Shown piece after piece: positions 24,218 through 31,101 of a stretch of DNA of 64,000 nucleotides (positions within the stretch are counted from its first letter, which is position 1; each line of letters begins with the position of its first letter). The stretch is taken from positions 2,356,001 to 2,420,000 of the forward strand of contig NZ_CP150291.1 of assembly GCF_038051985.1 (NCBI RefSeq). The letters are read 5' to 3'. The notes beneath the pieces are model-generated. The model saw only the letters and a program-made list of their open reading frames with translations. It did not search any database and was not told the origin of the DNA. Origin of the DNA: Solibacillus sp. FSL H8-0523 (GTDB lineage Bacteria; Bacillota; Bacilli; Bacillales_A; Planococcaceae). The position numbers and the translations under genes are program-made.

Positions 24218-24424
24218 TTATTTCATCGATGCTTGGGATTGTTCGAAAGCTTCCTTACCTTCATCTGTTACGATGAAGTAGGACATACCATCTTCCCAAC
24301 CTCCTCGTTTAACTGCATAACCCTTATTAACAAGACCATTCCAAATTGGATCGTCTGATTCAGTATAAAAACGATTGCCATTTTTTAAGGCGTGTTTTAC
24401 TACTGAAATTTCATCTAATGTCAT
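24218..24424 (-). CDS. Small winged-helix-like phage protein
   Basis: This 68-residue protein (LDEISVVKHALKNGNRFYTE; LVNKGYAVKRGGWEDGMSYF; TDEGKEAF) has the helix-turn-strand plan with a terminal T-x-x-G pattern seen in small winged-helix proteins. The ATG follows AAAAGGAG. Its upstream region holds rightward unit 4. Confidence 0.55.
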   Translation of the reverse strand: MTLDEISVVKHALKNGNRFYTESDDPIWNGLVNKGYAVKRGGWEDGMSYFIVTDEGKEAFEQSQASMK

Positions 24425-24449
24425 TTTCCTGCTCCTTTTCCTCGAAATG

Positions 24450-24518
24450 TGTTATAATCGAGGTAGTTGTTTATATATCTGATGTGCCGTTAATCGTCCT
24501 ACCGATTAGCGGTTTTTT
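24450..24518 (+). ncRNA. Short rightward transcription unit 4
   Basis: TGTTATAAT (24450-24458), then a ten-pair hairpin CCGTTAATCG-6-CGATTAGCGG (24487-24512, one G-T pair) and six T residues. Predicted RNA of about 55 bases. The best formed of the four units. Confidence 0.5.
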
Positions 24519-24585
24519 ATTTGCCCTGAGCTTAGTAATAAGCGTTGCTGTGTCGATAAGCGTGACCAGCGGAATAACCATTTGA

Positions 24586-24723
24586 TCATATAAACCTCCA
24601 TCCTGATGCGACTGCATATGCTGCAAGCACTAATGAGATTGCCACTAAAACCATAACCGCGATGTCTGAACCCGATGCTTTTGCCTCTTCTAAAAAGAAG
24701 AAATTACGTACTTTCTTTATCAT
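24586..24723 (-). CDS. 45-residue single-helix membrane protein
   Basis: ATG at 24723 after AAGGAGATGGAAAGG. The peptide has a basic start, then one membrane helix (IAVMVLVAISLVLAAYAVA) and a short tail. No family known. A following 27-codon frame overlaps its stop as ATGA but runs through the hairpin of unit 4 and is not counted. Confidence 0.55.
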   Translation of the reverse strand: MIKKVRNFFFLEEAKASGSDIAVMVLVAISLVLAAYAVASGWRFI

Positions 24724-24741
24724 CCTTTCCATCTCCTTCTT

Positions 24742-25041
24742 CTACATGAAAAACTGCGCAGCATCTATTAATGGTGTTATAAATGCTGGTAGTGCAACTG
24801 GAATCATTGGTAGCAACGTATTAACTACATTTAAAGCATCCATTCCAAAGAACATTGCCACTGCGACTTCTTGCGAATTTGTTTCTCTAATCCACTGTAA
24901 AAATGTTGGTAGGTCAATCACCTTTTTTTCACTTTCAAATTTGCTGATACATGAACGACTTCGATTTAATCGCTGTGCAAGCTCTTCTTGTGTCATCTCA
25001 GCTTTTATTCTTAAAGCTTTTAGAATTGGGCCGTATTGCAT
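24742..25041 (-). CDS. XRE helix-turn-helix protein with hydrophobic tail
   Basis: This 99-residue protein has an XRE domain at residues 1-55 (LKALRIKAEMTQEELAQRLN, RSRSCISKFESEKKVIDLP) and then about 30 hydrophobic residues (ALNVVNTLLPMIPVALPAFI). The tail could be a membrane helix, making a membrane-tethered regulator, or a dimer surface. The upstream DNA holds an inverted repeat GTTCCAAA-19-TTTGGAAC near 25069-25102. Confidence 0.7.
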   Translation of the reverse strand: MQYGPILKALRIKAEMTQEELAQRLNRSRSCISKFESEKKVIDLPTFLQWIRETNSQEVAVAMFFGMDALNVVNTLLPMIPVALPAFITPLIDAAQFFM

Positions 25042-25193
25042 ATACTTTCACCTCCAATCATCCATGTTCCAAATTGGCTCATTTAACGTTGATTTTGGAA
25101 CGCACCAAGTAATTACTAACGGGTATAATATTGTTGTAAGGTGATTGCCCTCGCCTACATTCAATCGAAACTAGATTGAGAATTAGCAAGAGC

Positions 25194-25520
25194 TTAAATT
25201 GCCCTTAAGCTCTTTGCCTCTTTTGGAAATTGAGAATTTAATTCAATCCATTGTGTATTTTGTTCAACCCATTTAATAAACAAATGAGATGGTACTAATA
25301 CACCAGCCTCACGTAAAACTGGGAAATCTGCTCTGTTTAATAATTCAGATGCCTTTGTGTTGCCGATATGCAGTATCTTTTTTAAATGATCTTTTGTTAA
25401 AAATGGAGGTAGCTCAGTAATCTTTACTAGCTTTTGCTCACCAAGTGCTGCCTCTAATTCTTCACGATAAATTTTGCGAAACTCGTTCAACATCTCCGAT
25501 TTAAAGTCCTCGCTTAACAT
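25194..25520 (-). CDS. Excisionase-like/MerR-type DNA-binding protein
   Basis: In this 108-residue protein the middle segment FLTKDHLKKILHIGNTKASE then LLNRADFPVLREAGVLVPSH is a winged helix-turn-helix of the excisionase (HTH_17) kind. The N-terminus is a short coiled coil. It belongs to the early leftward operon; a role in excision or early control is likely. A GAGCTTAA...TTAAGCTC hairpin overlaps the stop. Confidence 0.65.
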   Translation of the reverse strand: MLSEDFKSEMLNEFRKIYREELEAALGEQKLVKITELPPFLTKDHLKKILHIGNTKASELLNRADFPVLREAGVLVPSHLFIKWVEQNTQWIELNSQFPKEAKSLRAI

Positions 25521-25562
25521 GGTTAATCACTCCCATCTAAGGCGCTGCTGAAGCGCCTACTT

Positions 25563-26279
25563 CTATTGAACTAACTTTAATTTTGCTTGATTGTTATATG
25601 ACTCAATTTCAATTGCTGTCGATGTATCTGGACGCCACATTGCAATGAATTTTACTGCTTCATCAAAGCGCGCTTTTGGCAATTCCATTGATCGTGGCAA
25701 AATGAAATGTCGCTTAAAATCTCCCCACATTTTGGCGAATACCTTTTTGCTAAGCGCCACATATGCCGGTGATTCATATCCACCTAATGTTTCAATTACT
25801 TTGGACTTCCCTTGTGCCTTAATAGCAAATTCTTGGCGACCATCAATGCGCATTGTGTCAAATAACACTTGTACAGTTTCTTTCACTTCAACCACTTCTG
25901 ATTGGATTGATTGAACTTGTTCACGTGTCTCCAACGCTGCTTTTAAAGCTAATGTGATTGGGTCCTGAGGTAAATTTGGTTCTTGAATTACTTGTTCCAT
26001 CTCGTTAAAACGGTCGATGTATTTCACTGCAAACTGCGTACCTTTTTCACCAGTCATGCGAGTACCATAAAGCTCACAACCTTTTTTCGTTAAAAGGAAT
26101 CTCGGTAACTCTTTATTTTGGCTATTTGTGTATGTTGATTCGATGAAATAGGACTGGTAAGAAGTTACCTCTCCTAATTGTTCGATGATACGACGAATAT
26201 CTTTCATTACATTGTTGTGATCTCGCCCTACCATTTCGGTAACTTCCAAACTGCTAATATTTATTGGTAACTGAATCAT
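25563..26279 (-). CDS. Rha-family antirepressor with ORF6C domain
   Basis: This 238-residue protein has an N-terminal Rha domain (residues 1-95; VGRDHNNVMKDIRRIIEQLG, NKELPRFLLTKKGCELYGTR), a coiled-coil linker and a C-terminal ORF6C-like domain (residues 140-235). Such proteins counter the phage repressor on induction. An operator copy (one mismatch) lies within its first codons. ATG after CAGGAGGTTTTATC, which lies inside the preceding small gene. Confidence 0.82.
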   Translation of the reverse strand: MIQLPINISSLEVTEMVGRDHNNVMKDIRRIIEQLGEVTSYQSYFIESTYTNSQNKELPRFLLTKKGCELYGTRMTGEKGTQFAVKYIDRFNEMEQVIQEPNLPQDPITLALKAALETREQVQSIQSEVVEVKETVQVLFDTMRIDGRQEFAIKAQGKSKVIETLGGYESPAYVALSKKVFAKMWGDFKRHFILPRSMELPKARFDEAVKFIAMWRPDTSTAIEIESYNNQAKLKLVQ

Positions 26280-26424
26280 GATAAAACCTCCTGGATTTTA
26301 TTAAAGGCTTCCTTCTTATCAAAATGAGTAGTATAGGAAGATGGATCATTAAATTTTTTTGTTTACTCTCCGCCAATAGTTTCTGCTGTTGGTGGAATAA
26401 TTCTTCTACAGTTGTTTTTTTCAT
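26254..26424 (-). pseudogene. Small phage gene with a frame change at an A7 run
   Basis: The ATG at 26424 follows GGAGG and gives a normal start (MKKTTVEELFHQQQKLLAES). At a run of seven A near 26358 the frame turns into hydrophobic and basic residues that look wrong, and it ends inside rha. In the -1 frame, the same DNA reads FNDPSSYTTHFDKKEAFNKI then QEVLS and stops as ATGA on the rha start, a normal phage layout. One A too few (mutation or error), or a programmed -1 slip, would explain it. Confidence 0.5.
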
Positions 26425-26433
26425 GTGGACCTC

Positions 26434-26676
26434 CTACGCAACCGTAATTACCATTTCGGTAACTATTTTCTCAAAAAAAAGCTTTTGAATTGGGACTTCT
26501 AAAATTTCTGCAGCTTTTGCTACATCATCTGCGCCCATCTTACGCGCACCACTTTCTTTGTAGTAATAACCTTGATAACTTTCGAACCCCATTAATTTTG
26601 ACATTTCTTCTACTGATAATCCCTTCTGGATACGTAATTCTTTAAGTAACTCAATATTTACGTAACCTCTAGCCAT
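26434..26676 (-). CDS. Cro-like XRE regulator
   Basis: This 80-residue protein is nearly all XRE domain (IELLKELRIQKGLSVEEMSK then LMGFESYQGYYYKES). It is divergent from the repressor gene, with four operator copies between them and one more inside its own 3' end. It is the likely early (lytic) switch protein. Confidence 0.8.
   Translation of the reverse strand: MARGYVNIELLKELRIQKGLSVEEMSKLMGFESYQGYYYKESGARKMGADDVAKAAEILEVPIQKLFFEKIVTEMVITVA
26448..26462. promoter_or_regulatory. Intragenic repressor operator
   Basis: TTACCATTTCGGTAA, same consensus TTACC-N5-GGTAA as the intergenic array. It lies at the end of the cro-like gene. A further copy with one mismatch (CTACCATTTCGGTAA) is at 26228-26242 in rha. 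Confidence 0.65.
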
Positions 26677-26696
26677 ATTTCCACCCGCCTTCTTTA

Positions 26697-26797
26697 TTAC
26701 CGAATCGGTAACTTTATATACACTTTAACATTACCTTTTTGGTAAGTCAACACTTTAGTTACCTTTTCGGTAAAATTATTATTTACCGTAGCGGTAA
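26697..26797. promoter_or_regulatory. Four-site operator array between cro-like and repressor genes
   Basis: Perfect TTACC-N5-GGTAA palindromes at 26697-26711, 26731-26745, 26759-26773 and 26783-26797. Centre-to-centre spacings are 34, 28 and 24 bases. The sites should be bound by the repressor and the Cro-like protein and overlap divergent promoters. Confidence 0.85.
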
Positions 26798-26837
26798 ATG
26801 GTAAAATAAAATATAAGTAAATAGAGGAGGTCAATAT

Positions 26838-27203
26838 ATGGCTTCATTAGGAAGTAGAATCAAGGGCTTACGAGAAAAGTGCAATATTAGCCAAAAAGAT
26901 TTTGCCGTTAAAATTGGAGTTTCAAATGTTGTTCTTTCACGCTACGAATCAGACGAAAGAAAACCTGACTACGATACATTACAATTAATCGCAGATTTTT
27001 TTGAAGTATCTACGGATTATTTATTAGGTAGAATTGAAAAAAATCCTAAAATAACTAAACAAGAACAAGACGAAGCAGAATTCCAAGCATTCGCAAACAA
27101 CCCTTCCCTACAAAAATGGTACAAAGAGCTGCCGAAGTCGCGTGAAGAGGATTTGGAGAAGCTGCGGATGATGTGGGAGATAATTAAGAGTAGTGAAAAA
27201 TAG
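26838..27203 (+). CDS. Phage repressor, ImmR-like XRE protein
   Basis: The 121-residue protein has an N-terminal XRE domain (IKGLREKCNISQKDFAVKIG, SNVVLSRYESDERKPDYDTL) and a short helical C-terminal part, without a LexA-type peptidase domain. That is the size and plan of ImmR-type repressors, which are destroyed by the ImmA metalloprotease; an immA gene lies at 30546. AGAGGAGG precedes the ATG. It maintains lysogeny. Confidence 0.85.
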   Translation: MASLGSRIKGLREKCNISQKDFAVKIGVSNVVLSRYESDERKPDYDTLQLIADFFEVSTDYLLGRIEKNPKITKQEQDEAEFQAFANNPSLQKWYKELPKSREEDLEKLRMMWEIIKSSEK

Positions 27204-27211
27204 AACATCTA

Positions 27212-27238
27212 GGTATGCATGTGCATGCCTTCTTTTAT
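27212..27238 (+). terminator. Terminator of the repressor gene
   Basis: GGTATGCA-TG-TGCATGCC stem followed by TTCTTTTATG. Confidence 0.6.
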
Positions 27239-27301
27239 GTGTGACGTTGTAAAATATTTGAATTTTACAGTAAAAATCGAACTAGTGAAGAGGCGGTATA
27301 T

Positions 27302-28357
27302 ATGGGCTTTAGATTCAGAAAAAGTATCAAGGTTGCACCAGGTGTGAAAATTAATCTTGGTAAAAAAGGTGCTAGTGTTACAGTTGGAAATAAATATGCT
27401 AGAACAACCATAGGAAAAGGTAGAAGAACAAATTCAGTTTCACTTCCGGGCACCGGTATTTCTTATTCTACGCAAACAACAAAAAGGAAAAAACGACCAC
27501 AAAGGGTTGCTTATGAGTCTACTAATAATACAGTTGCTAATGTCTCACAAAGTATACAAGAAGTCGAAAAACATACCGCTTACATCAATATGATAACTTC
27601 TGTTCATTTGGAAGTAGAGGATTATGTTGATTGGCATGTTATTGCCGATGAGGATATATCACATTTGTTAAATGAAGGTCCTAATGTAAAGTCAGTTTTG
27701 GACGAGGTCACTAACTACAAACCTACTTGGCGTGACAAACTTTTCAATCGTGTTAATGCTAGGAAAATGATGATTGAAGATAAGTTACCTGAGGCTAGAG
27801 AATTCGACATTGCAATCCATCAGAAAAAACAAAGATTAAAAGACATTGCTCCTAGTATTTTAAATAGTGACAGTAACATGTGGACAAATGCTTTAAATGA
27901 ATATGCACCATTTGAAGATGTCGAAAGTTTCGGAAGCAAATTGAATTTTGATATCAAGGACAATGAACTTATTGTGAATTTAACAGTCGGAAATAAAGAA
28001 GTTGTTCCAATAGATACATTGAGCCTAACAGCAACAAATAAAGTATCACGAAAAAAAATGAGTGCAACTAACTATTTAGCACTTTATCAAGATTATGTTT
28101 GCAGCTGCGTTATTCGAATTGCTAGAGAAGTATTTGCCATCATACCTATTGATACTGTACTTATCCATGTTTATGATTTCAGTCAAGCCGAACCATCACC
28201 AAAAATGGGCTGTATACTTTCAACACGCGTAAATCGAGTGAACATAGAGAATTTAAAATTTGAAGATATAGATTGTTCTGATACGATCGAAACATTCGAA
28301 CATAATATGAAATACCTTAAAACAAAAGGTTTCAAGCTTGTGGAGGAATTAAAATGA
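27302..28357 (+). CDS. DUF4236 protein, lysogeny-side accessory gene
   Basis: This 351-residue protein begins with a DUF4236 domain (MGFRFRKSIKVAPGVKINLG, KKGASVTVGNK, SLPGTGISYS), a short beta module of unknown use. The rest is an unrecognised alpha/beta region with several tryptophans. The next gene starts inside its stop codon (ATGA), so the two form an operon expressed with the repressor side. Likely a lysogenic-conversion pair; function unknown. Confidence 0.7.
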   Translation: MGFRFRKSIKVAPGVKINLGKKGASVTVGNKYARTTIGKGRRTNSVSLPGTGISYSTQTTKRKKRPQRVAYESTNNTVANVSQSIQEVEKHTAYINMITSVHLEVEDYVDWHVIADEDISHLLNEGPNVKSVLDEVTNYKPTWRDKLFNRVNARKMMIEDKLPEAREFDIAIHQKKQRLKDIAPSILNSDSNMWTNALNEYAPFEDVESFGSKLNFDIKDNELIVNLTVGNKEVVPIDTLSLTATNKVSRKKMSATNYLALYQDYVCSCVIRIAREVFAIIPIDTVLIHVYDFSQAEPSPKMGCILSTRVNRVNIENLKFEDIDCSDTIETFEHNMKYLKTKGFKLVEELK

Positions 28358-28977
28358 ATGGTTGTTTAACAATAATTTTAGCTATAATTGCACTGATAAT
28401 AGTAATAAAATACCCTTTAGTTATAATAGGAATTATTTTGATTGTATGGGGAATACGTGAATACAAAATTAATAAACAACTTAAGGCTAAATCAAAATTG
28501 ATACCCATTATCATTATATTTGGATGTGCTTTGTCTATTTCCGGATGTACACTAGCTATTAATGACGCAGAAGAAAAAAAACAGATAGAATTAATAGAAC
28601 AGGAAGAAGCTAAACGCCAACAAGAATTAAAAAAGCAACAAGAAGAGTTAGAGCGTCAGAAAGAATTAGAAAGACAAGAAGAGCTAGAGCGCCAGAAAGA
28701 ATTAGAGAAACAAGCAGAGCTAGAGCGCCAGAAAGAATTAGAAAAACAAGCAGAACTAGAGCGCCAGAAAGAATTAGAAAAACAAGCAGAACTAGAGCGC
28801 CAGAAAGAATTAGAAAAACAAGCAGAACAAAAGCGTCAAGAGCCAGTTGTTGAACAAGAATATTTCAGCAATTGCAAAGAAATGAATGTAGTATATCCAA
28901 ATGGTGTACCAGAAGACCACCCTGCTTATGCCTCAGCGCGTGATCGCGATAAAGATGGCTGGGCTTGTGAAAAATAG
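28354..28977 (+). CDS. Membrane protein with coiled-coil repeat and excalibur domain
   Basis: This 207-residue protein has two N-terminal membrane helices (residues 4-30 and about 48-68; the second contains ISGCTLAI), a roughly 80-residue E/Q/K/R coiled coil made of repeated ELERQKELEKQA units, and a C-terminal excalibur calcium-binding domain (YFSNCKEMNVVYPNGVPEDH then DRDKDGWACEK, with the DxDxDGxxCE loop). The excalibur domain should be outside the cell, bound to calcium, held off the membrane by the coil. Confidence 0.8.
   Translation: MNGCLTIILAIIALIIVIKYPLVIIGIILIVWGIREYKINKQLKAKSKLIPIIIIFGCALSISGCTLAINDAEEKKQIELIEQEEAKRQQELKKQQEELERQKELERQEELERQKELEKQAELERQKELEKQAELERQKELEKQAELERQKELEKQAEQKRQEPVVEQEYFSNCKEMNVVYPNGVPEDHPAYASARDRDKDGWACEK
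28681..28824 (+). repeat. Four tandem 36-base repeats
   Basis: Four near-identical copies of a 36-base unit starting GARCTAGAGCGCCAGAAAGA at 28681, 28717, 28753 and 28789, differing at two positions. Partial copies flank them. The repeat codes the coiled coil and can change length by slippage. Confidence 0.9.
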
Positions 28978-28998
28978 TTGTACTAATAGTATTCGATT

Positions 28999-29035
28999 CA
29001 AAAGGACATGTAATTAAGCATGTCCTTTATTCAAT
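28999..29035 (+). terminator. Terminator of the DUF4236 operon
   Basis: AAAGGACATG-8-CATGTCCTTT stem followed by ATTCAATCTTTT. Confidence 0.75.
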
Positions 29036-29100
29036 CTTTTATTGGTAGCATTACGCATTTATAGTTATTTTAAAATATCTTCAAAGAAAGGAATCTCAAA

Positions 29101-30390
29101 ATGCAGACTTTAATAGAAAGTGCTTTATTATCAATTCAAACAAAAAATAATCTACAAACTGACGAACTAATTAAAGAAAAAATACCAAATAGTCTTAAGG
29201 AATTAAATATAATTAAAAATGATAAAAACATTGAGGTTCTCGGTAAAACTGCCCAAGGTGGAAGATCCTTTGTTCCATGGGTTGCAATAATGAATAAAGA
29301 TATCACTTTTAATCCTAATACAAGACAAACTACTGTGCAAAGGGGTTACTACTTAGTTTTACTTTTTGCAAAGGATGGTTCGTCAGTCCACCTTTCATTA
29401 AACCAAGGAATAACAAATATTAATGAGATTCGAAAAACATACAATAAAAACTATAAAGAAAATATAAAATTCGAGACAATAACACAGAACTACTCTAATT
29501 TATTATGCAGTATGTTGAATCATAATAATAATAAGTTTCAAATTGGAAAAATAGATCTCAAAGTCTCTGAAAAAAACTCTACCGGGTATAAATACCAATT
29601 TTCAAATATTATCTCTATTAAATATGAAATCAATAAAGTTCCAAATGAAATACAAATTGAAAATGATATTAATGATTTATTAACTGCATATAATAAACTG
29701 ATTAATATAGTACCTGATCATGATAAATTTATAAAAGAAAATATTCATGTAGTAAAACAAATGGAACATCAATCAAAACTGATAAAAAAAATAAGTGACC
29801 TTGATAAGACTATTTATGATGCTGAAAAAATTGAAACAAAGAATACTTTTAAACCTACCTATATTAATACGACAAATACTAACACTAAATCAAAGAATAT
29901 TACCTCTGATGAAGATTTAAAGAAGACGTTAGAAAATCAACAAATAATTGGTGATTTAGCTGAAGAAATTGCATTAGAGTACTATAAAAATAAGGTAAGA
30001 GAAAAATTTGGTGAAGAATATGCTGAGCAAGTAATTAATATTACTAAAACAAGTAATAATCCTAAAGAAAAAAGTGGTCATGGTTACGGTTATGATCTCG
30101 TTGCGTTTGATTTAGATAAATCAATGCCTACCGAAATTTATATTGAAGTTAAGGGAACGAAAAACACAAGTCAAAGCTCAAGCTTCGAAATTACAGACAA
30201 TGAATTAAACATGCTATTAAAATTTAAAGAGAAAATACGAATTACTAGAGTATTAGGTGTTGGCAGTAAAAACCCAAAAGTAGTTGAAATTGGTGGATTC
30301 GAAAATTACCATTCTAAAGAAGATTTATTAACCAACAAATTTAATATCAAACCAACATCCTACCGCATTTTCGGAGTTAAATCAGAATAA
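29101..30390 (+). CDS. Single-protein type IV restriction-like (MrcB N-domain + DUF3883)
   Basis: This 429-residue protein joins two domains. Residues 1-170 match the MrcB_N/DUF3578 DNA-recognition domain (FVPWVAIMNKDITF; RGYYLVLLFAKDGSSVHLSL; NQGITN). Residues 280-410 match DUF3883, a PD-(D/E)xK-like nuclease domain (GDLAEEIALEYYKNKV; GHGYGYDLVAF; EIYIEVKGTK). The YDL...EVK arrangement supplies the metal-binding site. Similar fusions are thought to cut modified DNA. It is a monocistronic gene between the repressor side and immA-int, so it probably protects the lysogen. Confidence 0.75.
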   Translation: MQTLIESALLSIQTKNNLQTDELIKEKIPNSLKELNIIKNDKNIEVLGKTAQGGRSFVPWVAIMNKDITFNPNTRQTTVQRGYYLVLLFAKDGSSVHLSLNQGITNINEIRKTYNKNYKENIKFETITQNYSNLLCSMLNHNNNKFQIGKIDLKVSEKNSTGYKYQFSNIISIKYEINKVPNEIQIENDINDLLTAYNKLINIVPDHDKFIKENIHVVKQMEHQSKLIKKISDLDKTIYDAEKIETKNTFKPTYINTTNTNTKSKNITSDEDLKKTLENQQIIGDLAEEIALEYYKNKVREKFGEEYAEQVINITKTSNNPKEKSGHGYGYDLVAFDLDKSMPTEIYIEVKGTKNTSQSSSFEITDNELNMLLKFKEKIRITRVLGVGSKNPKVVEIGGFENYHSKEDLLTNKFNIKPTSYRIFGVKSE

Positions 30391-30471
30391 TTAATATTAG
30401 ATAGCATATTATGCACAGTTTAAGTCCGTTGCGTTATCCTTATGGTTGAGTCATACCTAATAATTGTCTAA

Positions 30472-30497
30472 CCCCACTACCAAATAGTGGGGTTTTA
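30472..30497 (+). terminator. Terminator of the restriction-like gene
   Basis: CCCCACTA-5-TAGTGGGG stem followed by TTTTATTG, just before the immA control region. Confidence 0.8.
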
Positions 30498-30511
30498 TTG
30501 TACACTTATAA

Positions 30512-30525
30512 CGAACATATGTTCC
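30512..30525. promoter_or_regulatory. LexA (DinR) box in front of immA
   Basis: CGAACATATGTTCC matches the Bacillus LexA consensus CGAACRNRYGTTYC at every position. It lies 20 bases before the immA start codon and after a terminator, so immA should be induced by DNA damage. Confidence 0.8.
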
Positions 30526-30545
30526 TATTAGTTTGGAGTGATGAT

Positions 30546-31022
30546 ATGAACCACTATAGCCACCTAGAAGATTACATCAAAACTTTGTTCCACCAACTCG
30601 AATTAACTGAACCAGCAACTTTAAACATGCGAGCAGTTGCAAAGAAACTCGACATTAAGCTTTTCTATTGGGAAAACGCAAGTCAGGCTATTTTTTACGA
30701 TGATATGACAGCTATTTTCATCGATAGCCGTATTAGCCCTGAAGTACAGTGGCAAGATTTTACGCATGAACTATGCCATGCATTAATACATACGGGAGAT
30801 CAACTATTCATGCCTCCCCTCTTCCGTGAATATCAGGAGTTCAAAGCAAACAATTTTATGTACCATGCATGCATACCGACATTTATGCTGGACCAAATAG
30901 AAAACCTTGATTATACAACATGCTCAATTCATGCTGTGCAGCAGTTATTCAATGTTGAATATGATTTTGCTCGAAGACGCCTCAAAAACTATCTTAATAA
31001 GAAATTATATGTTCCATATTAG
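30546..31022 (+). CDS. immA: ImmA/IrrE-type metalloprotease (anti-repressor)
   Basis: This 158-residue protein has the zinc motif HELCH near residue 77 within QWQDFTHELCHALIHTG, and the upstream strand LFYWENASQAIFYDDMTAIF usual in IrrE/ImmA proteins. In ICEBs1 and phi105 ImmA cuts the ImmR repressor to start induction. The ATG at 30546 follows GGAGTGATGAT; the longer frame begins in the LexA box. A pseudogene of the same family lies at 37115. Confidence 0.82.
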   Translation: MNHYSHLEDYIKTLFHQLELTEPATLNMRAVAKKLDIKLFYWENASQAIFYDDMTAIFIDSRISPEVQWQDFTHELCHALIHTGDQLFMPPLFREYQEFKANNFMYHACIPTFMLDQIENLDYTTCSIHAVQQLFNVEYDFARRRLKNYLNKKLYVPY

Positions 31023-31101
31023 AACAGTCTATTTGATTGAAATAATCAGAGTTTCTTAAGAGAATTAAAGTATATAGCAAGATATATGAGGTGAATTATT
31101 T

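Noticed and set aside
24506-24589. 27-codon frame coupled (ATGA) to the 45-residue membrane gene
   Set aside because: It is read through the perfect hairpin of unit 4, and its sequence is low-complexity; the hairpin is the better explanation.
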